From contig CAXXEH010000001.1 of the NCBI GenBank assembly GCA_963677935.2, positions 434,001 to 498,000 on the forward strand: a stretch of DNA of 64,000 nt, given 5' to 3'. This document shows, piece after piece, positions 26,941 through 34,455 of this stretch (positions are counted from its first letter, which is position 1; the number at the start of each line of letters is the position of its first letter). The notes beneath the pieces are model-generated. The model had not been told where the DNA came from and searched no databases. It worked only from the letters and a program-made list of their open reading frames with translations. The stretch comes from JAAFHB01 sp963677935. Lineage in GTDB: Bacteria > Bacteroidota > Bacteroidia > Bacteroidales > Prolixibacteraceae. The translations under genes were made by a program, and so were the position numbers.

Positions 26941-29175
26941 ATGGAACAACACCCCACCCACCACCACCGAAGTAAAAGCCGTACCAGAAAACAAACCAAA
27001 TTCGAAGGATTTTTATCCTCGCCCTTCTTTATAATTTTGGGTATCATCTCAATCCTGGCAGGTGTATACTCTATGATGGGCTCTGGAGATGGTCATAATG
27101 GTTTGTATGAAATGATAATGGCATTTTTTGCCCCCCAGGCTGATGCTCCAATTGTTGAAATAACAGGAAGTGGACCTGCGATATTAATTCTTTATTTTTT
27201 ACCTGCTATTATTGCATTAATTGGATCAATGATTTATAGTAGTAAGAATAATTCTTCTGCATATTGGCTATCTATAATAGCGACCATTTATTTAATTTTT
27301 AGTCAAACAATAATCAATTTTCGTGGCAACTTTTTAGGCGGTCCTTATTATGGCCACATTTTCTATGCGGCTCTGTATCTGTTTATTCCGGTAATATTTA
27401 TTTTTGTTACTGCAATTCTTCATCGCAAATCGCCGCTGCTATTACTGGCTTGCTTCTATTTTTATATTTCGGTGATATTTTACACCTATTATTATGGCAC
27501 TCCTTACGATTACATTTTCCCTTTTGTTCTGATTTTTAGTGCAGGAATTTTTTGGGTTGGTCAGAAAATTAATAAACCGGCAATTAACCTAACTAATTTT
27601 TTATTTGCAATAAGCTATTTTAGTTTGTTTTGGTTAAGAAACTTTATTATTAATTCTAAAACAGATCTGTTTTCCCAGTTTTTTGTTTTAAATGCGCTTT
27701 TTTATTTACTTTATTACGCCATTGTATTTTATACTTCCAACACAAAAGAGAACCCCATCCCCAAATGGATGCAACTGCTCATCGGCTGGGCCAACCTTTC
27801 GGTTTTCCTGGGAACCACGGGTTATGTGCTCTTTAAATACTTTGCGTTTGGTTACCTGCCCGTACTGGTAATCGTGCTGTTGCTCTATAATATCCTGGGT
27901 CTTTACCTGATCAAACGATACAACAGCCCTGTGTGGCAACTCCCCCACTATTTTGCGATCATAGGGCTTGCTTCATTGGTTTTGCCGCTGCTCTTCCGCC
28001 AGAATATGATCCTGCTCTTTATGGCTGTGCTGTCGGTCCTTATGCTCGCCTATTACAAGAAGTTTAAGGAGATCTCCGCCATGTGGATCTCCCTTATCGC
28101 CATGAGTGGAATGGCGTTGGTCTATATCGCTTCGTGGCTCCGGATCTACCTCCCCGCTATCTTTGCAGATACCTTACCCGCAAATGAGCTTACCATCCAC
28201 GGTATCGTGAGTGGTCTTGCCGTTATAGGTGCGTTGTTAGCCACAAGTTACCTGCTAAAAGATTATGATCTCCCGCTCCCCAAAAAGATGTTTGGGAAAC
28301 GGAAACACTACCGGCTCGTACGTACATTTTTACTCGTTGCGCTGTTTCTTACCCTTGGGTGGCTCGGTTTTATCACGGTAGGTCAGCTTACCGCCACACG
28401 TAACTTCCTCCTAGTGGGGTGGTTTATCGCCGGCGCACTGTTCTTTATCGCCTTGATCAATTTCTATGCGGGTCATCAGTCGGCATTTAAAAAGCCGCTT
28501 CTCTACGCCGCCTTTGGCTTCGCATTCCTCTACCCCATTATGGTCCACTGGAGCATGGCAGATTACCGTATCGGCATCATCCACAGCAGCGATATCAGCT
28601 GGAACGTACTGCTTATCCATTACCTGGCGCTGGGATTGCTCCTTCAGCTGGGAAGACTCGTGGTCAAACGGATCCACCGCCACAATGTAAAAAACACCCC
28701 GCTCAGGGAGGGTTTGTCGCTCGTCACCATCCTCTTTATCCTCTTTATCCTCTGCACCGAGTACGATAACCTCTCGGTGATCATGAGCGCTTTTCAGAAC
28801 AATACCCTGAGCCAGACTACCACTGGCCCGGATCTCCTTACAGCAAACAAATACCTCCCCTACTCCATCATCATCTGGATCGTCACCGTGGGGGTATTTT
28901 TCAGGGCCGTCATGCGCCGCCAGAAGTTTTTAAGGGATGTGTCCATCATGGTCTTTGCCGCAGTGATGATCAAGATCTTTGCCTTCGATTTCGGTGTCCT
29001 GAGTCAGGGCGCCAAAAGTGCTGTATTCCTTATCCTGGGAATCTTCCTCCTCTTATTTGCCATTGTCTACCCACGCGTTCTCAAAGGATTGCCAGTGATG
29101 CCGGAATGGGGACGAGGACACGAACGCACGACTGAACGACGGGGCGAGGGCACGACGGGGCGAGGAGGCGACTGA
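26941..29175 (+). CDS. Large multi-span membrane protein of unknown function (DUF2339-like C-terminus)
   Basis: The 744-residue protein has about twenty hydrophobic segments and no recognised catalytic motif. The segment MVFAAVMIKIFAFDFGVLS then LILGIFLLLFAIVY resembles the end of DUF2339-type membrane proteins, but similarity is limited. The first 780 bp are clearly more AT-rich than the rest, which suggests recombination between sources. The last 22 residues (GRGHERTTERR onward) are encoded by an octamer array, so the natural C-terminus was probably near PRVLKGLPVMPEW. Its 3' end is copied at 31358-31509. Confidence 0.7.
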   Translation: MEQHPTHHHRSKSRTRKQTKFEGFLSSPFFIILGIISILAGVYSMMGSGDGHNGLYEMIMAFFAPQADAPIVEITGSGPAILILYFLPAIIALIGSMIYSSKNNSSAYWLSIIATIYLIFSQTIINFRGNFLGGPYYGHIFYAALYLFIPVIFIFVTAILHRKSPLLLLACFYFYISVIFYTYYYGTPYDYIFPFVLIFSAGIFWVGQKINKPAINLTNFLFAISYFSLFWLRNFIINSKTDLFSQFFVLNALFYLLYYAIVFYTSNTKENPIPKWMQLLIGWANLSVFLGTTGYVLFKYFAFGYLPVLVIVLLLYNILGLYLIKRYNSPVWQLPHYFAIIGLASLVLPLLFRQNMILLFMAVLSVLMLAYYKKFKEISAMWISLIAMSGMALVYIASWLRIYLPAIFADTLPANELTIHGIVSGLAVIGALLATSYLLKDYDLPLPKKMFGKRKHYRLVRTFLLVALFLTLGWLGFITVGQLTATRNFLLVGWFIAGALFFIALINFYAGHQSAFKKPLLYAAFGFAFLYPIMVHWSMADYRIGIIHSSDISWNVLLIHYLALGLLLQLGRLVVKRIHRHNVKNTPLREGLSLVTILFILFILCTEYDNLSVIMSAFQNNTLSQTTTGPDLLTANKYLPYSIIIWIVTVGVFFRAVMRRQKFLRDVSIMVFAAVMIKIFAFDFGVLSQGAKSAVFLILGIFLLLFAIVYPRVLKGLPVMPEWGRGHERTTERRGEGTTGRGGD

Positions 29176-29300
29176 ACGACTACACGAACGCACGAACGCA
29201 CGAGGTCGTTGAGCGAAGCCGAAACGACGAACGCACGAGTCGTCTAATCGTGCAGTCGTAAAGTCGAATAGTCGTGAAGTCGAATAGTCGCTTCTCGATC
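29112..29300. repeat. Octamer array, inverted then direct arm, at the 3' end of the membrane-protein gene
   Basis: Units such as ACGAACGC, ACGACGGG and GCGAGGGC repeat every 8 nt from 29112 to about 29205. They encode the last residues of the upstream protein and run past its stop at 29175. At 29235-29243 the pattern turns into its reverse complement (ACGAG|TCGT), and TCGTGAAG/TCGAATAG units follow to 29292. This is the same switch as at 39602-39614, but no S23 gene follows. Confidence 0.88.
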
Positions 29301-29860
29301 CGACGAACATAACATAAACTATGCCTTATATGCTTCGCCGCTGAATACCGGCAAATATGCAGACCGGGTCGGGCGATTTTTAATCGCACAGGTGTATATA
29401 TCTACATGGTTAATAAGCAATAAAGAGATCATCACCATTTAATAATTCTTAATATCCTTTGGTCCTCAACGCCCTGAAAGGGCTATCCGACAGTCTGGTA
29501 GACTAACCAATACAAATCACTGATTGGATAAATAATATTATACGACGATCGTTTTTTGCCCTGAAAGGGCAATCCGCCGGCTGGCGGAAATAACCCGGGG
29601 TAAGCAATACCGGTACAAAACATCTTCGTATTGCCTACTTTAGGTATTGGGTCACCCCGGGATAACGATCACGTACGAAAACCGTCCGCGGTAGTGTTCT
29701 ACACTGAGCGAAGTCGAAGTGCCCGCCAAAGATTGCCCCATCATTCGGACGGAATGAATCTGTCCTTCAAAAGAGACTGAGAGACAAAGGGACGGAGAGA
29801 CTGTTGTGAAAGAATGAAGGAATGAAAAAATGAAAGGATTAATCATGAGCCACATCAAAC
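29301..29860. repeat. Non-coding repeat block, copy 1 (about 560 bp)
   Basis: The block starts with CGAACATAACATAAACTATG and contains two GCCCTGAAAGGGC palindromes (near 29470 and 29560), the inverted repeat CCGCCGGCTGGCGG, CCGGTACAAAACATCTTCG, CACCCCGGG and AAACCGTCCGCGGTAGTG. It ends in a purine-rich ATGAAAAAATGAAAGG stretch. It has no long credible reading frame. The palindromes recall REP-like elements, but no transposase is present. Confidence 0.85.
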
Positions 29861-30333
29861 CGTCAAACATAACGTAAACTATGACTCCTACCCTTCTCGG
29901 TTGTATTCCGTCATGTATGCGAACCGGGCCGGGCGATTTTCAATCGCACAGGTGTTTATATCTACATGGTTAATAAGCAATAAAGAGATCATCACTATTT
30001 AATAATTCTTAATATCCTTTGGTCCTCAACGCCCTGAAAGGGCTATCCGACAGTCTGGTAGACTAGCCAATACAAATCACTAATTGTATAAATAATATTA
30101 TACGCCAATCGTTTTTTGCCCTGAAAGGGCAATCCGCCGGCTGGCGGAAATAACCCGGGGTAAGCAATACCGGTACAAAACATCTTCGTATTGCATATTT
30201 TAGGTATTGCGCCACCCCGGGTTGACGGATACGACAGAAGACCGTCCGCGGTAGTACTCCCGACAAAGATCACCCCATCATTCGGACGGAATGAATCTGT
30301 CCTTCAAAAGAGACTGAGAGACTAAGGGACGGA
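29861..30333. repeat. Non-coding repeat block, copy 2 (about 470 bp)
   Basis: This copy follows copy 1 directly and repeats it nearly base for base from GGGCGATTTTCAATCGCAC through ACAAAACATCTTCG to GGACGGAGAGAC. It lacks a short segment after GCGGTAGT. It is joined at 30333/30334 to the interior of a four-helix-bundle gene remnant, so the block boundary cut through that gene. Confidence 0.85.
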
Positions 30334-30474
30334 GAGACGCAGGTCTGGCTTGATTTCCCGGAATCCTTTAGTTATATTGACAAAAAAACGCACGATGATC
30401 TTTATGACAAATATGACCACATTATAGCCATGCTGATCAACATAAGCAACAATCCGGATAAGTGGACCGTATGA
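30334..30474 (+). pseudogene. C-terminal remnant of a four-helix-bundle (S23-like) gene
   Basis: Forty-seven codons read ETQVWLDFPESFSYIDKK and continue to ISNNPDKWTV and a stop. They match the last third of the intact gene at 39725-40099 (ETQVWLDFAESFNYLDHK to SISNNPEKWTI). The first two thirds are missing. An octamer array follows the stop at once, as it does at the two other S23 loci. Confidence 0.88.
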
Positions 30475-30481
30475 CATGCTT

Positions 30482-30590
30482 TCGTGTGGGCGTGCAGTCG
30501 TGAAGTCGTTCCGTCGTGCAGTCGTGCAGTCGTGCAGTCGTGTAGTCGTGTAGCCGTGCAGTAGTCGTGTAGTCGTATAGTCGCTTCTCG
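30482..30590. repeat. Octamer array (TCGTGCAG type) after the S23 remnant
   Basis: Units TCGTGCAG, TCGTGTAG, TCGTGAAG and CCGTGCAG repeat every 8 nt, with one 3-nt slip near 30561. The array ends in TAGTCGCTTCTCG, the same end as the array before block copy 1, and is again followed by a block copy. Confidence 0.88.
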
Positions 30591-30596
30591 CTCCGC

Positions 30597-30725
30597 CGAA
30601 CATAATATAATCTATGCCTTATATTATTCGCCGCTGAATACCGGCAAATATGCAGATCGGGGTCGGGCGATTTTTAATCGCACAAAACATCTTCGTATTG
30701 AATACTCTAGGTATTGCGCCATCAC
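30597..30725. repeat. Non-coding repeat block, copy 3, internally deleted
   Basis: CGAACATAATATAATCTATG to TTTTTAATCGCACA is joined directly to AAACATCTTCGTATTG. About 250 bp of the full block are missing, and a short ACA/CAAAA overlap lies at the joint. The block ends at TATTGCGCCATCACAGG, after which ordinary AT-rich DNA leads to the toxin-antitoxin pair. Confidence 0.8.
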
Positions 30726-30810
30726 AGGAAGAGAAATCATATCTAAAAGAAATATGGGTATATCTTGAGGTTTTCAATGAGCTTAATAAAATATTTATTG
30801 ACGAATGTAC

Positions 30811-30818
30811 TATCTTTG
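30811..30818 (+). promoter_or_regulatory. Promoter -7 element of the YoeB-type module
   Basis: TATCTTTG matches the Bacteroidota TAnnTTTG element and lies 16 bp before the ATG at 30835. This supports that ATG over the in-frame start at 30805. No good -33 TTTG is seen. Confidence 0.5.
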
Positions 30819-30834
30819 TTATAAAAAAAATAAA

Positions 30835-31041
30835 ATGGATGCGATAACGATTAAGGTATATCCAGATGATAAGGAACAAACCAAGGCTATTAAGTCAATT
30901 CTTAAAGCATTTAAAATCAAATTTAAAGTTGAAGAAGAGAAATCATACAATCCCGAATTTGTAGAGCGCATTCTCTTAGCCAAAGAAGAAATCAAAAAAG
31001 GTAAAGGTGTAAAAATTGCAACCAAAGATTTATGGAAGTAA
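30835..31041 (+). CDS. Antitoxin of a YoeB-type toxin-antitoxin pair
   Basis: The 68-residue protein reads MDAITIKVYPDDKEQ, then a charged linker and FVERILLAKEEIKKGKGV. This is the layout of small Bacteroidota antitoxins that precede RelE/YoeB toxins: N-terminal strand-helix, then C-terminal toxin-binding helix. It overlaps the toxin gene by 10 bp, which allows translational coupling. The start at 30835 rests on a TATCTTTG promoter element 16 bp upstream. Such antitoxins usually repress their own operon. Confidence 0.78.
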   Translation: MDAITIKVYPDDKEQTKAIKSILKAFKIKFKVEEEKSYNPEFVERILLAKEEIKKGKGVKIATKDLWK

Positions 31042-31295
31042 TATATTCCTTAAAAGCCATAGAGGATATAAACTACTGGAAAAAAAGTGGTAATAAAACA
31101 GTTCAGGCGAAAATTTCTACTTTAATAAACGATATTGTAGAACATCCTTTTACTGGCATAGGTAAACCCGAAGCATTGAAATACCAACTCTTGGGTTCTT
31201 GGTCCCGAAGAATAACACTGAATGACAGATTAGTCTATAGCGTCAATATTGAAAGTAATACAATAGAAATTGAAACCGCGAGAGGACACTATTGA
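31032..31295 (+). CDS. yoeB: YoeB/RelE family mRNA-cleaving toxin
   Basis: The 87-residue protein has the YoeB pattern: SLKAIEDINYWKKSG, a central GIGKPEALKYQLLGSWSRR with the conserved Glu and Arg, RLVYSV, and the C-terminal ARGHY with the catalytic His. YoeB toxins cut mRNA in the ribosome A site. The gene is complete and paired with an intact antitoxin, unlike the two toxin remnants at 31800 and 38104. It sits inside the repeat island, which may have helped keep the island. Confidence 0.85.
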   Translation: MEVIYSLKAIEDINYWKKSGNKTVQAKISTLINDIVEHPFTGIGKPEALKYQLLGSWSRRITLNDRLVYSVNIESNTIEIETARGHY

Positions 31296-31357
31296 TTTTT
31301 TTAATATGCAATTTTAATAGGGCACAATGTCTCTTTTAAAATCAATATATAAATCAC

Positions 31358-31509
31358 CAGTGATGATCAAGATCTTTGCCTTCGATTTCGGTGTCCTGAG
31401 TCAGGGCGCCAAAAGTGCTGTTTTCCTTATCCTGGGAATCTTCCTCCTCTTATTTGCCATCATCTACCAAAGGGTGTTAAAGGGATTGCCGGTACTGCCG
31501 GAATGGGGA
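31358..31509 (+). pseudogene. Duplicated 3' end of the membrane-protein gene
   Basis: The segment from CAGTGATGATCAAGATCTTT to CCGGAATGGGG copies 28961-29111 with few changes. It encodes MIKIFAFDFGVLSQG and LILGIFLLLFAIIYQ, followed by an octamer-encoded tail. The rest of the gene is absent and no start signal is evident. Confidence 0.9.
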
Positions 31510-31611
31510 AGACGGGGCGAGGGGGCGACTGAACGACTACCCGAACGCACGAGGGGGCAGGTGAAGGACAAGAATGAAAAAATGAAAGGATTAATCATGA
31601 GCCACATTGCA

Positions 31612-31740
31612 CCGTCGAACATAACGTAAACTAAGTCTGGTAGACTAGCCAATACAAATCACTGATTGGATAAATAATATTTACGACGATGGTTTTTTGC
31701 CCTGAAAGGGCCATTCGCCAACTGGCGGAACTCGGGGTAA
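31612..31740. repeat. Non-coding repeat block, copy 4, internally deleted
   Basis: CGTCGAACATAACGTAAACTA is joined directly to AGTCTGGTAGACTAGCC and runs through GCCCTGAAAGGGC to CTCGGGGTAAG. It lacks the first third and the end of the full block. An octamer array with an ACGAG|TCGTG switch follows at 31744-31795. Confidence 0.8.
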
Positions 31741-31799
31741 GTGAATGCACGACGGGGCGAACGCACGAACGCACGAGTCGTGTAGTCGTTGTCTTGTTC

Positions 31800-31922
31800 A
31801 CTATCGGATATTCAGGTAGGTTTAAGAAAGACTTGAAGATTATCAAAAAACGGTCCGAAGTCAGTTTCGAGGATCCTCGTATATTCATTAAAGAACTACA
31901 AAATACGGGCTCTCAAGGCTAA
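31800..31922 (+). pseudogene. N-terminal fragment of a YafQ/RelE-type toxin
   Basis: The frame reads IGYSGRFKKDLKIIKKRSE, the opening of YafQ-type toxins, then goes on for about 20 unrelated residues to a stop. The catalytic C-terminus is missing and no antitoxin precedes it. An octamer array abuts it upstream. A short fragment of this kind could be a chance resemblance. Confidence 0.5.
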
Positions 31923-32077
31923 ATCACAAACACCAACCACTTAAACTTAGTGGCAATTTCTCACAACATTGGGAATGCCATGTAAATAACGACTTGCTGT
32001 TAATTTGGTTACAAGACGATAGCATGAAGACGATCTTCCTGGCCCGGGCTGGGTCATATTCCGATTTGTTTTAATAG

Positions 32078-32275
32078 GTATAAATACTTTTTTAAACGGA
32101 TAATCGATATGCTGCTGGCACTGGTAGCCCTGAGCATCCTCTCTCAATTATTATTAATCCCGGTCTGCATTGGACTTCTTTTAACCAGTGAACATTATGT
32201 CTTCTATTTTCAGTAACGGATCGGCTATAAAAACCGGAATTTCAATATCTGAAAGTTTGCTACAATGCTTAAAAC
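32078..32275 (+). pseudogene. Truncated duplicate of the phosphoglycosyltransferase gene
   Basis: The segment from TACTTTTTTAAACGGATAAT on matches 25997-26180. Its translation YKYFFKRIIDMLLALVALSI matches the functional MYRHFFKRIIDMMLALVALS. The start ATG is lost, one codon is inserted near SQLLLIP, and TAA and TGA stops occur after YFQ and NI. The copy ends about 200 bp in, near ATGCTTAAAAC. Confidence 0.92.
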
Positions 32276-32331
32276 AATTCCAGAATTCATTTCATGAATT
32301 TTCATAGCTTTGTGGTAGGAATATTTCATCA

Positions 32332-32346
32332 TCCCGCCAGGCGGGA
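32332..32346. repeat. Perfect short palindrome TCCCGCCAGGCGGGA
   Basis: Seven-base arms around a central A lie 56 bp before the next gene. No T-run follows, so it is not a typical terminator. It resembles the CCGCC/GGCGG palindrome of the repeat blocks. Confidence 0.55.
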
Positions 32347-32401
32347 ATAGCTTCGCTGATCTTCGATTCGAGGTTACCTTTAAAAACCAAATTATATACA
32401 A

Positions 32402-33337
32402 ATGAAACGTCGAAATTTTATTGCTGTAACGGCTGCCGGAATGGCTGCATTATCGGTAACCCCTTCGGAGTTGGCAGCAAATGGGGGCGGTAAAACACAA
32501 ATACGACTTGGCGGACCTGTTTTCGGGAAATACAACTCACCCGACGAATGGATTGCATTACTCAAAGCAGCTGGATACCGGGCAGCCTATTGTCCGGTTC
32601 CGGTTGGAACTGCCTCCGAACTGATCAAAGAATATCAAACTGCAGCAGAAAAAAATGACATGGTGATTGCTGAAGTAGGCGCCTGGAGCAACCCCATCTC
32701 ACCTGACCATGAAGCCGCCAAAAAAGCGATAGAGAAATGTATCGATTCGCTTGCCCTGGCCGACCAGATAGCAGCCAACTGCTGTGTAAACATCAGTGGA
32801 TCAAGAAATATAAAACATTGGGCAGGCCCTCACCCGGATAATCTGACTGATGCGACTTTCGACCTGATTGTGGAAACTACACGAAAAATAATCGATGCGG
32901 TAAAACCGACCCGCACCTGGTTCACCCTCGAAGCGATGCCGTGGGCTTATCCCGATTCTGCAGATGCGTACCTGAAACTGATCAGGGCGATCGATCGCAA
33001 ACAGTTCGGGGTGCACCTCGATCCTGTAAATCTGGTTACCAGTCCACAGATTTTTTACCAAAATGGAGCAATGATCAGCAATTGCTTCGCAAAACTTGGA
33101 CCACACATCCGTAGTTGTCACGCCAAAGACATCACACTTCGCGAGGACAACAATGTCCCACAATTGGATGAAATCGTGGCAGGTAAAGGGAATCTGAATT
33201 ATTCGGTGTTTCTGGCCGAATTGAGTCGGCTAAAAAATATCCCGCTGATGCTGGAACATCTGAATTCGGCAGAAGAATACAACAGGGCTGCCTCATACAT
33301 CCGGTCTGTAGGTCGTACCCTCGATATGGATCTTTAG
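32402..33337 (+). CDS. Exported sugar phosphate isomerase/epimerase-like TIM-barrel protein
   Basis: The 311-residue protein has a Tat-like N-terminus (MKRRNFIAVTAAGMAALS, likely cleaved near ANG). The mature part is an AP-endonuclease-2/xylose isomerase-like TIM barrel, with TWFTLEAMPW, FGVHLDPVNL, SCHAKDI and LMLEHLN supplying the usual Glu, Asp, His and Glu metal ligands. Such proteins act as isomerases or epimerases on sugars or inositols outside the cytoplasm. It is the first gene after the repeat island. The gap to the nucleotidyltransferase-like gene holds TTCGTGTAATTCGCAT repeats, so cotranscription is uncertain. Confidence 0.8.
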   Translation: MKRRNFIAVTAAGMAALSVTPSELAANGGGKTQIRLGGPVFGKYNSPDEWIALLKAAGYRAAYCPVPVGTASELIKEYQTAAEKNDMVIAEVGAWSNPISPDHEAAKKAIEKCIDSLALADQIAANCCVNISGSRNIKHWAGPHPDNLTDATFDLIVETTRKIIDAVKPTRTWFTLEAMPWAYPDSADAYLKLIRAIDRKQFGVHLDPVNLVTSPQIFYQNGAMISNCFAKLGPHIRSCHAKDITLREDNNVPQLDEIVAGKGNLNYSVFLAELSRLKNIPLMLEHLNSAEEYNRAASYIRSVGRTLDMDL

Positions 33338-33426
33338 CTCCAACCTTTTTAAACAGTGGTGCAAAGGTGTGGCAAAATTGGACCGGATTTTCAATTTACA
33401 ATCAGAATTATTACATTGGGCAAAAT

Positions 33427-33462
33427 TCGTGTAATTCGCATTTCGTGTAATCCGTATTTATC
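33427..33462. repeat. TTCGTGTAATTCGCAT direct repeat before the nucleotidyltransferase gene
   Basis: Two 16-nt units (TTCGTGTAATTCGCAT and TTCGTGTAATCCGTAT) lie in tandem directly before the start codon at 33463. They are the same family as the repeat at 26815-26876. Each unit is two octamers. Confidence 0.65.
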
Positions 33463-34317
33463 ATGCAAATAAAAAAAGCGTTAATCACTTCAGCAGGCGC
33501 CGATCAGCGGAAATTAGCCATGCAAACCCTGGTCGACCAGGATGGGAATCGGAAAACGGTACTTGAAATTCTTATCGAAGAGGTAAGACAGGCAGGAATC
33601 GAAGAGATCGGGGTGATTATTCACCCCGGTGACCTGGAAGTCTATTCGGAGATTGTTGCGGGAGATCAGCAGATTCATTTTATCCAGCAGGATCGACAGC
33701 TAGGATACGGATATGCCATCTTATGCGGTGCATCATTTATTGGCAACGAGTATTTTTTACACCTTGTAGGTGATCACCTGCATGTGAACCGGACCAATAT
33801 TCCCTGTGCAAAACATCTCACCGACATCGCCAGACAACAAAACTGCTCGGTTTCGGCGGTTACCCCAACGCGTGAAAACCTGATCCCCAATTACGGCACA
33901 ATTGGAGGCAAACGAATACACCCCACCAACGATCTCTATCTGATTGATAAAGTGATCGAAAAACCAACACCTACAATCGCGGAGCAAAAATTGATAGTTC
34001 CGGGTCTACGTGCAGGTCATTACCTTTGCTTCTTTGGCATGCATGTTTTGTCGCCTACTGTTATGGCGATTCTGGAAAAAAATCTCAAGATTGCAGATGG
34101 TGGGAAGATCAGTTTAACTGACGCATTAAACGAGCTGGCACAAAAAGAACAATATCTGGCACTCGAGAAAAACGATTGGCGTTTTGATATGGGAACACGG
34201 TATGGACTGCTTAAAGCACAATTAGCCCTGGCCCTTAACGGAAATGACCGCGATCAGGTGATGTCGGAATTATTGGAATTCTTCGCAATGAAAAACGTTA
34301 ATTCAATGGGAAGATAG
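33463..34317 (+). CDS. Divergent nucleotidyltransferase (GalU-like)
   Basis: The 284-residue protein follows the GalU fold: a first strand ALITSAG, FIQQDRQLGYGYAILCG and LHLVGDHL at the metal site, and VSAVTPTRENLIPNYGTIGG then KVIEKPTP. The glycine-rich nucleotide loop of GalU (GLGTR) and its following Pro-Lys are replaced by GADQRKLAMQTLVDQDG. It may use an unusual substrate or lack activity. Directly downstream is the GHMP-kinase-like/UDPGP fusion, so the two probably form one sugar-nucleotide pathway. It is not a standard glucose-1-phosphate uridylyltransferase. Confidence 0.7.
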   Translation: MQIKKALITSAGADQRKLAMQTLVDQDGNRKTVLEILIEEVRQAGIEEIGVIIHPGDLEVYSEIVAGDQQIHFIQQDRQLGYGYAILCGASFIGNEYFLHLVGDHLHVNRTNIPCAKHLTDIARQQNCSVSAVTPTRENLIPNYGTIGGKRIHPTNDLYLIDKVIEKPTPTIAEQKLIVPGLRAGHYLCFFGMHVLSPTVMAILEKNLKIADGGKISLTDALNELAQKEQYLALEKNDWRFDMGTRYGLLKAQLALALNGNDRDQVMSELLEFFAMKNVNSMGR

Positions 34318-34455
34318 GAACTGGGAAACCCAGGATGGGACGGATTCATACCAGGAAATAGTAATTCGGTGATCATTCGTTATATCCAGGTTCCAATATC
34401 CACAAAATACCTCCAGGTTCGTGCTATTCATTTTTATTTTGTAATTCGACTCTCT

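Larger units (their letters stand above)
31296..32077. repeat. Right half of the repeat island (fragment mixture)
   Basis: This stretch is a patchwork. It contains a copied gene 3' end (31358-31509), octamers (31510-31560 and 31744-31795), a purine-rich block end (31570-31605), block copy 4 (31612-31740) and a toxin fragment (31800-31922). From 31923 to 32077 nothing is recognisable. No intact gene is present. Confidence 0.8.

Noticed and set aside
29301..30333. A complete insertion sequence in the repeat island
   Set aside because: No transposase reading frame, terminal inverted repeats or target duplications could be identified.
29176..32400. Many short Arg/Thr/His-rich reading frames in the repeat arrays (patterns such as TTRLHDYTTAR)
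   Set aside because: They arise because an 8-nt repeat read in three frames gives a periodic peptide without stops. They have no start signals or homology and overlap on both strands.
34369..34455. Earlier start of the GHMP-like/UDPGP fusion
   Set aside because: The 29 extra residues are not domain-like and the ATG at 34456 begins the conserved-looking part.
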